64,000 bases of DNA from Burkholderia sp. SRS-46 (GTDB lineage Bacteria; Pseudomonadota; Gammaproteobacteria; Burkholderiales; Burkholderiaceae): NCBI RefSeq assembly GCF_004343775.1, contig NZ_PTXL01000007.1, positions 496,001-560,000 of the forward strand. The letters are read 5' to 3'. Position numbers and translations under genes: made by a program. Shown here one piece after another: positions 26,665 to 35,563 of the stretch (its first letter is position 1; every line of letters starts with the position of its first letter). A model generated the notes under the pieces. The model saw only the letters and a program-made list of their open reading frames with translations. It did not search any database and had not been told where the DNA came from.

Positions 26665-28515
26665 ATGATCGATCGACTGAAATACAGTTTCTCCGGCCTT
26701 CCCCCCTACGATGCATCCGTTGACGAGACACAGGCAGGGCTCTCGCGCCTGCTCGACGCCTTGCGGCTCGACGCCGTGGTGGTCACGTCGCAGGACGAAT
26801 TCATCACCGAGTACCTGCCGAGCCGCAACAACCCGCGCTACGCGCTGTCGGGCTTCGACGGCTCGGCCGGCTGCGGCATCTTCCTCGCCGAGGCCGCCGC
26901 GCAGGCGCTCGGCGTGCCGCAGTTCGTGCTGTTCGTCGACGGCCGCTATCACCTGCAGGCGGACAAGCAGTGCGATCCGGCGCGCGTGCACGTCGAGAAG
27001 CTCGGGCTGAACGCGACGATCTGGACGGCGATGGCCGACTGGCTGATCGCGCGCGCGGGCCAGCTCCGGCGGGTGGGCTACGACGGGCTGCGAATCAGCG
27101 TCGCGCAGCGCGACCGGCTGCTCGCGGGCACGCAGGCGGCACAGCTCGACTGGACGAGCCTCGTCGGCCGCGAAGTCGACCGGGCGATCGCGCTGCCGGG
27201 CTGGGTCGTCGAGCGGCCGATCTTCGAGCTGCCGGAATCGATCACCGGCGTGAGCGTCGCGCAGAACGTCGCGACGCTGAACCAGCGGCTCGCCGCGCAC
27301 ACCGGCGCGGCGCACGGCAAGACCGCGTTCGTCACCTGCGCATCGGACGATCTCAGCTATCTGCTGAACAGCCGCGGCTATCACATCCCGAACGCGTCGT
27401 CGCACCTGGGCTTCCTGTTCGTGGCGGGCGAGCAGGTCGTGCTGTTCCTGCCGGAAGGCTGCGACCGCTGCCCGGTCGACCTCGAATCGTATCCGGCGCT
27501 GCAGGTGATCCGGCGTGACTTCGCCGAGCTCGAGCGCGTGCTCGCGCCGTTCGCGGTCGAACACCTGTGCTACGGCTTCGAGTCGGTCAACTGCGCGCTC
27601 GCCGATACGGTGCGCCGCGTGTGGCCGCGCGCCGCGCACGCCGATTTCAATCCGGTCGAGGGGATGCGGGCCGCGAAGACGCCGGAAGTGCTCGACCAGT
27701 TCCGCGACGCGTTCGTGCGCAGTTCCGCGGCGATCGCCGAGACGATGCGCTGGACCAAGTCGGGCGTGCCGGGGCAGCGGCACTCCGAATACGACCTGGC
27801 CCGCGCGATCAACGATGCGTATGGCGCGCGCTCGGCGCTCGCGCTGACGTTCCCGTCGATCGCGGCGAACGGCGCGAACAGCGCGTCCGCGCATTACACC
27901 GCGGCGAGCGCCGACGTCGAGCTGACGGAAGGCGAGCTCGTGCTGCTCGACAGCGGCGCCTACTACGAAGGCGGCTTCGCGACGGACTGCACGCGCGTCG
28001 TGCTGCGCCGGACCCGCCCGGAGACGGTCGCGCAGCCGTGGCAGCGTGAGATCTACACGGTCGCGCTGAAAGCCTGCATCAAGGGGCTCGTCACGCCGTT
28101 CCCGAAAGCGGCGTCGGGCGGCGACGTCGATGCGGCCGTGCGGCAGGTGTGCCGCGACCATGGCCACGATTTCGGCCACGGCACCGGGCACGGCGTCGGG
28201 ATTCACGTGCACGAGGGCGGGGTGCGGTTCGCGCCGGGATCGACGTACGGCCTGGTGCCGAACGCGGTGATCTCGGTCGAGCCGGGCATCTACGTGCCGG
28301 GCAAGGGCGGCGTGCGGATCGAGAACATCGTGATCATCCATGCGGACGAGCTGGCGCCGGACACGGTGCGGTTCGAGAACATCGTCACGGTCGGCTACGA
28401 CTGGGATCTGATCGATGTCGACCTGTTGACCGACGATGAACGCGATTACCTGCGCGATTACGAGCGGCTGTGCGCCGAGCGCGGCACGCAGGTGACGCCG
28501 TGCCCGCTGCTGTAG
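26665..28515 (+). CDS. Xaa-Pro aminopeptidase (M24 family)
   Basis: A 616-residue cytoplasmic metallopeptidase with the three-domain layout of long aminopeptidase P enzymes: two creatinase-like N domains (about 1-310) and a pita-bread catalytic domain. Metal ligands are readable: Asp in LLDSGAYY and ATDCTR, His in GHGTGHGVGIHVHEG, and Glu in SVEPGIYV and VRIENIV. It removes N-terminal residues preceding proline. ATG 26665 fits; upstream in-frame codons lie in the promoter region. The gene is divergent from the XRE-cupin regulator, its likely controller. Confidence 0.92.
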   Translation: MIDRLKYSFSGLPPYDASVDETQAGLSRLLDALRLDAVVVTSQDEFITEYLPSRNNPRYALSGFDGSAGCGIFLAEAAAQALGVPQFVLFVDGRYHLQADKQCDPARVHVEKLGLNATIWTAMADWLIARAGQLRRVGYDGLRISVAQRDRLLAGTQAAQLDWTSLVGREVDRAIALPGWVVERPIFELPESITGVSVAQNVATLNQRLAAHTGAAHGKTAFVTCASDDLSYLLNSRGYHIPNASSHLGFLFVAGEQVVLFLPEGCDRCPVDLESYPALQVIRRDFAELERVLAPFAVEHLCYGFESVNCALADTVRRVWPRAAHADFNPVEGMRAAKTPEVLDQFRDAFVRSSAAIAETMRWTKSGVPGQRHSEYDLARAINDAYGARSALALTFPSIAANGANSASAHYTAASADVELTEGELVLLDSGAYYEGGFATDCTRVVLRRTRPETVAQPWQREIYTVALKACIKGLVTPFPKAASGGDVDAAVRQVCRDHGHDFGHGTGHGVGIHVHEGGVRFAPGSTYGLVPNAVISVEPGIYVPGKGGVRIENIVIIHADELAPDTVRFENIVTVGYDWDLIDVDLLTDDERDYLRDYERLCAERGTQVTPCPLL

Positions 28516-28590
28516 GCCGCACGGGCGCCGGGGCCGGCGGGGGGCGCAACCTGCCGCCTCCCGCCGATCCCGATCCGCCGCCCGCCGCGA

Positions 28591-29940
28591 TCAGTTCAGC
28601 AACCGCGCCCGCACGAACGGCAGGATCTGCTCCGCGAGCCACGCGTGCGTGCGGGTGGTCGGGTGCAGCGTGTCCCAGAACACGAAGCGCGCCGGGTCGC
28701 GGCAATCCGCGCGCGGCGTCTGCGCGCTCAGGTAGGTGAGCGACGTCGGCTTCGGAATGTCGAGGCACGCGCGCGTCGAATCGTCGAAACCGTAGCGGGT
28801 CGGGTGGCTCAGCAGGTCGTCGAACAGCGCGTACGTGTCGAACACCTCGAGCCGCAGCGTTGCGCCGTAGCGGGCGCGCAGCGCGGTGGCCACGTCGGCG
28901 AGCCGCCGGTTGTAGTCCTTCACCTGCGCGGCCACGCTCGCGGTGTCGCTGCGCGTCCCGAACACCGGCGCGCGCGACACGTCCGGCAGCGTCAGCAGCA
29001 TGATCCGCGTCGCGCCGGCCGCGGCGAGCTTGTCGAGGCTGTCGCGCACCGCGTTCGCCGCCTGCTCGGGCGTGCGGCCGTAATTCACGAGGTCGTTGCC
29101 GCCCGCGAACACCGCGAACAGCGTGTTGCCGGGCCGGTAGTCGGGCGCGCGCTCCATGTATTCGCGCCACGAGTCGATCTCCTGCACGAGGCCGGGCACG
29201 ACGAGGTGCTGGTCGGTCGCCGCGCCGCCGATCGCCCAGTTGTAGAACGGCAGCCGCAGCGCGTTCGCGAGATATTCAGGCCACACCGGCCCGTTGCTGA
29301 AGCGCCCCGCGTGCCAGCTCGTGCCGTTCGGCAGCTTCCACTGGCTCGCGTTGAACATGTTCTGGGTGTCCGACAGGCTGTCGCCGAACACGATCAGCTT
29401 GTTCACGCGCGCGTCCTGCTGCGCGGGGTCGATCGTCCAGACGGTGTAGTTGAACGACAGCGCGTTGTTGGCCGCGACCGCCTGCGTGAGGTCCGCACGG
29501 ATCCCGCGCGCGGCGAGCGTCTTGCGGCACACGTCGGCGAGCGCGTCCTGCGTCGTCGTGCTGTAGAACATGTTCTTCCACTGCGTGATGCCGTCCGCCC
29601 ACCAGTAGCCGGGCACCCGGTACCAGTCGCCGTTGCCGGAAACGCGCGCCCATTCGTAGGTCGCGGCCGGCTTCAGCGGATCCGCGTCGATCCGGTACCA
29701 GCAGCGCAGGTACGTGTAGGTGTCGGCGCCGCGGCGCGCCGCGCGCAGCGACGCGGCGGCCGGCGGGGGCGAGGCGGGTGTGAAGTCGGGGCCGGCCGGC
29801 GACAGCGACATGTCGCCCGTCGGGGTCGGCAGCGGCGCGGGGCCGGCGGCCAGCGCGTGCGTGGCGGAGAAGCTCAGAGCGGCGCCCAGCGCCGCGGCGG
29901 CGGCAAGGCGGGGTGACAAGGCAAGACGGGAGTGATGCAT
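28591..29940 (-). CDS. Secreted GDSL/SGNH lipase or esterase
   Basis: A 449-residue exported hydrolase. A signal peptide of about 31 residues (ends HALA-A) is followed by a proline/alanine-rich stretch and an N-terminal region of about 100 residues. The SGNH catalytic domain then has nucleophile Ser188 in FGDSLSD, GGND at 280-283 and the Asp423/His426 pair in DTLHP. The plan resembles phospholipases of the thermolabile-haemolysin group, where the N-terminal domain is separate from the esterase. The substrate is not known. It is leftward and separate from flgN (116-bp gap). Confidence 0.87.
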   Translation of the reverse strand: MHHSRLALSPRLAAAAALGAALSFSATHALAAGPAPLPTPTGDMSLSPAGPDFTPASPPPAAASLRAARRGADTYTYLRCWYRIDADPLKPAATYEWARVSGNGDWYRVPGYWWADGITQWKNMFYSTTTQDALADVCRKTLAARGIRADLTQAVAANNALSFNYTVWTIDPAQQDARVNKLIVFGDSLSDTQNMFNASQWKLPNGTSWHAGRFSNGPVWPEYLANALRLPFYNWAIGGAATDQHLVVPGLVQEIDSWREYMERAPDYRPGNTLFAVFAGGNDLVNYGRTPEQAANAVRDSLDKLAAAGATRIMLLTLPDVSRAPVFGTRSDTASVAAQVKDYNRRLADVATALRARYGATLRLEVFDTYALFDDLLSHPTRYGFDDSTRACLDIPKPTSLTYLSAQTPRADCRDPARFVFWDTLHPTTRTHAWLAEQILPFVRARLLN

Positions 29941-30056
29941 TGAGGCCCTCCGATGGTTGTAATAGGCGACGCAGCGCGGGCGCGCTGCGTGTATCGGAGG
30001 ACGTTCGCGCCGGGCTCGGGCCCGGTCTGTCGAAATGTTCTGAAGGCGGCGGGCGC

Positions 30057-30503
30057 TCAGCGCACCACGCTCGAGACCCGTCCGTCGGGGCCGTAGAAGC
30101 CGACCGCCGGGGGCGCGGAGCGCAGCACCGCAAGCGCGCGCTCGTTGTAATCCATCCGGATCCGGATCAGCATGCCGTTGTTCGCGTTGGCCTGGCGGGC
30201 CCGCTCGGCGGCCTGCTGCAGCAATTGCCAGCGGCCGGACAGGCGTGCATCGCGTTCGGCCGCCTGGTCCATCCCTTTCTTGCCGCCGGGGAAGCCGAGT
30301 GCGCCCAGCTGGGTGTCGCGCGCGCGCTCGAGCTGCGCGAGCCGGTCGATCAGCTCGGTCTTCTTTTCGATGATGTCCGGCAGCATCGCGAGCGGCTGGG
30401 GCGTCGCCAGCGCCTTTTCTTCGTAGGCGAGCAGCGACGCGAACGCCTCGACCGTCGCGTGTTCGTCGTTGACCGTGGCCAGCAGCTCGTCTCTCATCGC
30501 CAT
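30057..30503 (-). CDS. flgN: Flagellar export chaperone FlgN
   Basis: A 148-residue cytoplasmic helical protein. It has FlgN-like features: an acidic N-terminal helix (MAMRDELLATVNDEHATVEAF), a central IIEKKTELIDRLAQLE coil, and NANNGMLIRIRMDYNERAL near residue 105, the region that in FlgN binds FlgK and FlgL. It protects hook-filament junction proteins before export. It lies 69 bp after flgM on the same strand, the usual flgMN arrangement. Confidence 0.9.
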   Translation of the reverse strand: MAMRDELLATVNDEHATVEAFASLLAYEEKALATPQPLAMLPDIIEKKTELIDRLAQLERARDTQLGALGFPGGKKGMDQAAERDARLSGRWQLLQQAAERARQANANNGMLIRIRMDYNERALAVLRSAPPAVGFYGPDGRVSSVVR

Positions 30504-30572
30504 TCACTCATCAGGCCGATGCGCGGACGGGCCGCGCGCCGGCAAACCGGGTGGCCGGCCTTGCGGGCCGGA

Positions 30573-30908
30573 TCAGCTGCCCTGCGGGCGCTGCTGCTGC
30601 AGCAGCTCGCGGGCGGTGTTCAGTACGCCGTCGGCGATCTTGCCGGCGTCGATCGTCAGCGTGCCGTCGTGCAGCGCGTCCTTGATCGACTGGACGAGGC
30701 CCGCGTCGATGTCGGCGCTGCCGGACGCCGACAGCGTGCGCAGCTGGCCGGACAGGCCCGACAGGTTCACGGTCGCGTCGCCGCCGCTCGCGCCTGCGGC
30801 GCCAGCCTGACTGGCGGCCGGTGCGGGCGCGTCTTGCTGCGGGCGTGCCGCGCCATTGCCGGTCGCGGCCGGTGCGCGGGTGTTCGGGGTAGGCGTCGCG
30901 ATCTTCAC
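30573..30908 (-). CDS. flgM: Anti-sigma-28 factor FlgM
   Basis: A 111-residue protein that holds FliA (sigma-28) inactive until the hook is built and FlgM is exported. The C-terminal half (DIDAGLVQSIKDALHDGTLTIDAGKIADGVL in residues 62-92 region) matches the sigma-binding helices. The N-terminal half is alanine/proline/glycine-rich and likely disordered, as in FlgM. The start is most likely GTG 30908 with AGGAAT 7 bp before it; an upstream ATG at 30983 would lie upstream of the predicted sigma-28 start site. A sigma-28-type promoter lies directly upstream. Confidence 0.9.
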   Translation of the reverse strand: MKIATPTPNTRAPAATGNGAARPQQDAPAPAASQAGAAGASGGDATVNLSGLSGQLRTLSASGSADIDAGLVQSIKDALHDGTLTIDAGKIADGVLNTARELLQQQRPQGS

Positions 30909-30936
30909 GATGGTATTCCTGTACGGTTTGACCCAG

Positions 30937-30963
30937 ATAACGGCAAGGCGGGGGCAAACTTTA
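30937..30963 (-). promoter_or_regulatory. Sigma-28 (FliA) promoter of flgMN
   Basis: Read leftward, TAAAGTTT (30956-30963, a perfect -35) is followed after 11 bp by GCCGTTAT (30937-30944, 6/8 to GCCGATAA). Transcription would begin near 30930, just before the GTG start of flgM. This matches the class 3 feedback promoter of flgM in other bacteria. Confidence 0.85.
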
Positions 30964-31011
30964 GCATCCCCGGCCCGGGTCAATCCGCTTGAGAATCAGA
31001 ACCTTGTCGTG

Positions 31012-32319
31012 TCAGAGCGGAATCTCCACCGTTCCCGCGTCCTTGACGATCGCCGTGACGATCTGTCCGGCCGCCATCCGCACCCGCACCGACTGGCCCG
31101 GCGCCGCGTTCGCGAGCGCGCTGCCTTCGGCCGAGATCGTGAAACCCGGCCCGGCCGCGACGACCCGCACGGTCTGCCCGGCCGATACCGACGCCGCACT
31201 CTTCAGCATGTCCTGCCGCAGCGGCAGCCCGGCCGCGACGCGCGCGAGCGCCGTCGCGCCGATCGCCTGCGACGGATCGGTGATCACGGCCTGCGGCAGC
31301 ACGGTCAGGTCGCCGTCGCGCGCGATCAGGTCGGCCGCGGTCAGCGGCTCGCCCGGTGCGATCTGCCGCGCGGCGACGTAATAGGTGGCCTGCACGGTGA
31401 CCTTCGCCTGCAGGTAGACCGTCCACGGCCGCTCGCCCGCGCAGCGCACGCCGACCGTGGTGCGGCCCCACAGGCGCGCGCCGGTCGGCAGGAACGGTTC
31501 GAGCGTGGTGCAGGCGGCGAGGCCGCGCGGCAGCGCCGGCGACACGGTCGCCGTCGTCTTGCCGGGCAGGCCGGCGACCTGCTGCCGGAGGAAGGCGAGC
31601 GCCGCACGCTGGATCGCCTCGGGATCCTGCTGGCCGGGCAGCGTCGCGGGGGCCGGCGCGGCCGTGGCCGTGGAGGCGGCGGCGGTGCGCATGGCCGGGA
31701 TGGCCGGATTGGCCGGATTGGCGCGCAGCGCCGGTTGCCGGGGTGCGAGCGCCGGGCGCATCGTCGCGCGCGGCTCGGACGCGCCGGCTTCGGCGGCCGT
31801 GCCCGCGACGACCGTCGCGATCCGGCCCGGATCGCCGGCGGCCACGGCAGGCCGGGCCGCGCGTGCGGCGCCATAGACGGGAGCGGGGTTGCCGGCCGGC
31901 AGCGTGGCGATGCGGGGGGCGGCGGGCGCGGGAGCCGGTACGTCCGACGGAGCCGGCAGGATCGTGACCGTGCGCGGCTCGAACGCCGGCGCGCCGGCCG
32001 GCTGCGCGGTGGCGCTCGTCGTGGCGTTCGCGCCGGGCGCCACCGTGACGACGCCCGCCGGTTGCGCGCCGACGCCCGTCGCACGCACCGCCTGGGCCAT
32101 CTCCGGCGCGCCGCCTGCCTGCGCATGCCCGGCCATCCGGGCGCCGCTGGCGGCTGCGAGCGCGGTCTCGGCCGTCTCGCCGCGCCCGGGGATCACGATC
32201 ATCCCGTCGTCCGCCGCGTGCGCGGCCGCGGCGCCGAGCCACAGCGCCGCGGCGAGCGCGAACGCGCGCCGCATGCGCGGCCGCCGTCCGTTGTCGCTGC
32301 GAAGTGCGCTGCCGGTCAT
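31012..32319 (-). CDS. flgA: Flagellar P-ring assembly chaperone FlgA
   Basis: A 435-residue periplasmic protein needed to assemble the FlgI P-ring. A signal peptide ends AAAAHA-A near residue 35; Met16 is an alternative start. About 195 residues of alanine/proline/glycine-rich low complexity follow. The conserved part begins near 232 (QDPEAIQRAALAFLRQQ) and ends in SAF/FlgA domains with ARQIAPGEPLTAADL and AAGLPLRQDML. FlgA is usually 220-240 residues, so the linker doubles its length. It is divergent from flgB. Confidence 0.9.
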   Translation of the reverse strand: MTGSALRSDNGRRPRMRRAFALAAALWLGAAAAHAADDGMIVIPGRGETAETALAAASGARMAGHAQAGGAPEMAQAVRATGVGAQPAGVVTVAPGANATTSATAQPAGAPAFEPRTVTILPAPSDVPAPAPAAPRIATLPAGNPAPVYGAARAARPAVAAGDPGRIATVVAGTAAEAGASEPRATMRPALAPRQPALRANPANPAIPAMRTAAASTATAAPAPATLPGQQDPEAIQRAALAFLRQQVAGLPGKTTATVSPALPRGLAACTTLEPFLPTGARLWGRTTVGVRCAGERPWTVYLQAKVTVQATYYVAARQIAPGEPLTAADLIARDGDLTVLPQAVITDPSQAIGATALARVAAGLPLRQDMLKSAASVSAGQTVRVVAAGPGFTISAEGSALANAAPGQSVRVRMAAGQIVTAIVKDAGTVEIPL

Positions 32320-32523
32320 TGCCGTGTCCTCGATCCGTTGTTCCGCATTGCATTCTAGGGAGCGGGGCCGCCGCGCAAACGATGAATAGAGGGGGGCTTT
32401 GCCGCGTTATTCGTCCGATTGCCGGTTGCGTGCGCCGCCTACCATGCATGTCATGGAAAAAAGCCTCTTTGGCCGCCGTGCGGCGAAAGGGCGGTGCAGC
32501 GCTTGAAACGGAGAGACGCACAG

Positions 32524-33012
32524 ATGCTGGACAAACTCGATGCCGAATTCGCGTTCGGCCGCCAGGCGCTCGACGTGCGCGCCTATCGGCAGGAACTGTT
32601 GTCGTCGAACATCGCGAACGCCGACACGCCCGGCTACCAGGCGCGCGACGTCAGTTTCTCGTCGACGCTCGCGCGCTCGCTGAAGCAGGCGGGCGGCGGC
32701 GTCGCGCCGAGCAACGCGGCGCCGCTCGCGATGGCGCAGCCGGCCGGCGTGACGAGCGGCATGACGATGGCGTCGACCGCGCAGGGCCACATGGCCGGCA
32801 CCGTGAAGCTGATCCCGACCGGCGGGCCGTCCGACGACTACGGCCGCGCGCAATACCGCCAGCCGCTGCAGCCGGCGCTCGACGGCAACACGGTCGATCT
32901 CGACGTCGAGCGCGTGCAGTTCGCGGACAACGCGCTGCACTACGAGAGCGGCATGACCGTGATGACCCAGCAGATCAAGGCGATGATCGCCGCGATCACG
33001 TCGAATTCGTGA
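32524..33012 (+). CDS. flgB: Flagellar proximal rod protein FlgB
   Basis: A 162-residue rod subunit exported by the flagellar type III system, without a cleaved signal. The N-terminal ANIANADTPGYQARD-like motif (SSNIANADTPGYQARD near residue 27) is the flagellar rod/hook signature. The C-terminal helix EYGMTVMTQQIKAMIAAI-like segment completes the coiled coil. ATG 32524 is preferred; the 35 in-frame codons upstream are intergenic. First gene of flgBCDEFGHIJ. Confidence 0.94.
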   Translation: MLDKLDAEFAFGRQALDVRAYRQELLSSNIANADTPGYQARDVSFSSTLARSLKQAGGGVAPSNAAPLAMAQPAGVTSGMTMASTAQGHMAGTVKLIPTGGPSDDYGRAQYRQPLQPALDGNTVDLDVERVQFADNALHYESGMTVMTQQIKAMIAAITSNS

Positions 33013-33060
33013 CCGCGCGCCGCCCGTAACCGAACCGCAAGTCCGCAATAAGGAGCCTCC

Positions 33061-33486
33061 ATGCCCTCGTTGATGAACATTTTCGGCGTCGCCGGCTCGG
33101 CGCTGTCCGCGCAGTCGCAGCGCCTGAACGTAACGGCGTCGAACCTCGCGAACGCCGACAGCGCGACCGGCCCCGACGGCAAGCCGTACAAGGCGAAGCA
33201 GGTCGTGTTCGCGGCCGATCCGCTCGGCGGTGCGCGCACCGCGTCCGGCCAGGGCGTCGGCGGCGTGCGCGTGACGAAGGTGGTCGACGACCCGACGCCG
33301 ATGAAGTCGACCTACGACCCGGCGAACCCGGCCGCCGACGCGAATGGCTACGTGCAGATGCCGAACGTCGATCCGGTGCACGAAATGGTGAACATGATCT
33401 CGGCGTCGCGCTCGTACCAGGCCAACGTCGAGACGCTGAACACCGCGAAGCAGCTGATGCTGAAGACCCTGACGATCGGCTCGTAA
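33061..33486 (+). CDS. flgC: Flagellar proximal rod protein FlgC
   Basis: A 141-residue rod subunit. The N-terminus shows FGVAGSALSAQSQRLNVTASN followed by LANADS, and the C-terminal MVNMISASRSYQANVETLN helix is the FlgC signature. It polymerises with FlgB and FlgF in the proximal rod. It has an AAGGAGCC ribosome site and lies 48 bp after flgB. Confidence 0.95.
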   Translation: MPSLMNIFGVAGSALSAQSQRLNVTASNLANADSATGPDGKPYKAKQVVFAADPLGGARTASGQGVGGVRVTKVVDDPTPMKSTYDPANPAADANGYVQMPNVDPVHEMVNMISASRSYQANVETLNTAKQLMLKTLTIGS

Positions 33487-33522
33487 GCCGCGTCCCTCCT
33501 CATCCGACAGAAGGCCTGACGA

Positions 33523-34275
33523 ATGGCATCCTCCTCCACGACGATCGGCAGCAACGGCACGACCTCGACGAACCTGCCGGTCGACACGATGAACACGGCG
33601 ACCAACGCCACGTCGCCGACCCCCAAGTCGGCGAGCGACCTGCAGACCACGTTCCTGACGCTGCTCGTCACGCAGCTGAAGAACCAGGATCCGACGAGCC
33701 CGGTCGACAGCTCGCAGATGACCTCGCAGCTCGCGCAGATCAACACGGTGAGCGGCATTGCGCAGCTCAACACGTCGCTGACCTCGCTGTCGACGCAGCT
33801 CACCGCCGGCCAGCAGACCCAGGCCGCGATGCTGATCGGTTCGAACGTGCTGGCCCCGGGCAACGGCGTCAATGTGAAGAGTGGCGTGGCGTCGCCGTTC
33901 GGCGTGCAGCTCACGGGCAACGTGTCGAACCTGCAGATCACCGTGAAGAACGACGCGGGCGTCGTCGTCAACACGATCAACGCGGGCCAGCAGTCGGCGG
34001 GCACCGTGCCGTTCAACTGGAAACCGACCGACGCGGCGGGCAACGCGCTGCCGGACGGCAAGTACACGGTCAGTGCGCAATACACGGGCGCCGACGGCAA
34101 GAACTACACGCCGACCGTGCTGTCGGCCGCGCAGGTGCAGAGCGTGATCAAGCAGGCAGACGGCACGGCGGGGCTCGTGCTGTCGAACGGCACGACGGTG
34201 GGGCTCACCCAGGTCGCGTCGATCTTCCCGAACACGTCGTCGTCCGGCGGCGGCAGCACTACCACCACCAACTGA
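33523..34275 (+). CDS. flgD: Flagellar hook-capping scaffold FlgD
   Basis: A 250-residue exported scaffold that caps the growing hook and is later replaced by FlgK. The conserved N-terminal block FLTLLVTQLKNQDPTSPVDS (near residue 46) is diagnostic. The middle carries the FlgD Tudor/Ig-like region (GNVSNLQITVKNDAG and PDGKYTVSAQYTGADG). The C-terminus is a Ser/Gly/Thr-rich tail. It lies between flgC and flgE in the operon. Confidence 0.94.
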   Translation: MASSSTTIGSNGTTSTNLPVDTMNTATNATSPTPKSASDLQTTFLTLLVTQLKNQDPTSPVDSSQMTSQLAQINTVSGIAQLNTSLTSLSTQLTAGQQTQAAMLIGSNVLAPGNGVNVKSGVASPFGVQLTGNVSNLQITVKNDAGVVVNTINAGQQSAGTVPFNWKPTDAAGNALPDGKYTVSAQYTGADGKNYTPTVLSAAQVQSVIKQADGTAGLVLSNGTTVGLTQVASIFPNTSSSGGGSTTTTN

Positions 34276-34302
34276 TTCAGCTTCCTCGAAACGGAGACCG
34301 AA

Positions 34303-35544
34303 ATGGGTTATCAACAGGGTTTGAGCGGCCTCGCGGGCGCATCGAGCGCGCTCGACGTGATCGGCAACAACATCGCGAACGCGAACACGGTGGGCTTCAA
34401 GAGCAGCACCGCGCAATTCGCGGACATGTACGCGAACTCGGTCGCGACGTCGGTCAACACCCAGATCGGCATCGGCTCGCAGGTCGCGTCGGTGCAGCAG
34501 AACTTCGGCCAGGGCACGATCGCCACGACGGGCAGCTCGCTGAACGTCGCGATCAACGGCAACGGCTTCTTCCAGATGTCGAACAACGGCGTGATCACGT
34601 ATTCGCGTGACGGCACGTTCCAGCGCGACAAGAACGGCTTCATCATCGACTCGCAGGGCCGCAACGTGATGGGCTACAACGCGACCGCCGGCGGCGTGAT
34701 CAACACCGCGGCGACCGTGCCGCTGCAGGCGCCGACGACCAACATCGCGCCGACCGCGACGACCAAGATCAAGGGCCAGTTCAACCTGAACTCGCAGGAC
34801 ACGGTGCCGACCAAGACGCCGTTCAGCGCGACGGACAGCACGACGTACAACTACTCGACGTCGATCCAGGCGTACGACACGCTCGGCGGCGCGCAGCAGG
34901 TCGACATGTATTTCGTGAAGACGGCGGCGGGCACGTGGGAAGCGTACGCGGGCGCCAAGGGCACGACGCCGACCGATCTCGGCACGGTGACGTTCAACTC
35001 GTCGGGCCAGATCGCGAGCACGACGCTGCCGGGCTCGGCCACGCCGACCCCGTCGACCGGCCAGTTCCAGTTCACGATTCCGGCGGGCGGCGGCGCGGCG
35101 ACGCCGCAGAGCCTGACGCTCGACCTGACCGGCACGACGCAGTACGGCGGCAAGGACGGCGTGAACAACCTCGCGCAGGACGGCTACGCGAGCGGCACGC
35201 TGACGACCTACACGATCGGCGCGGACGGCAAGCTGACCGGCAACTACTCGAACGGCCAGACCCAGACGCTCGGCCAGATCGCGCTCGCGAACTTCAACAA
35301 CCCGAACGGCCTCGTGAACCTCGGCGGCAACCAGTACGCCGAGACCGCCGCGTCGGGCGTGCCGCAGGTCTCCGCGCCGGGCAGCACGAACCACGGCACG
35401 CTGCAGGGCAGCGCGCTGGAGAACTCGAACGTCGACCTGACGGCCCAGCTCGTCAACCTGATCACCGCGCAGCGCAACTACCAGGCGAACGCGCAGACGA
35501 TCAAGGCGCAGCAGACCGTCGACCAGAAGATCATCAACCTGTAA
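34303..35544 (+). CDS. flgE: Flagellar hook protein FlgE
   Basis: A 413-residue hook subunit. The N-terminal block GYQQGLSGLAGASSALDVIG and NNIANANTVGFKSS, the central GNGFFQMSNNGVITYSRDG, and the C-terminal ENSNVDLTAQLVNLITAQRNYQANAQTI-type helix are all characteristic. Ordered D0-D1-D2 domains are consistent with the length. It is exported through the flagellar type III apparatus until hook length triggers the FlgM switch. Confidence 0.95.
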   Translation: MGYQQGLSGLAGASSALDVIGNNIANANTVGFKSSTAQFADMYANSVATSVNTQIGIGSQVASVQQNFGQGTIATTGSSLNVAINGNGFFQMSNNGVITYSRDGTFQRDKNGFIIDSQGRNVMGYNATAGGVINTAATVPLQAPTTNIAPTATTKIKGQFNLNSQDTVPTKTPFSATDSTTYNYSTSIQAYDTLGGAQQVDMYFVKTAAGTWEAYAGAKGTTPTDLGTVTFNSSGQIASTTLPGSATPTPSTGQFQFTIPAGGGAATPQSLTLDLTGTTQYGGKDGVNNLAQDGYASGTLTTYTIGADGKLTGNYSNGQTQTLGQIALANFNNPNGLVNLGGNQYAETAASGVPQVSAPGSTNHGTLQGSALENSNVDLTAQLVNLITAQRNYQANAQTIKAQQTVDQKIINL

Positions 35545-35563
35545 GCACGGGTAACGGACAGCC

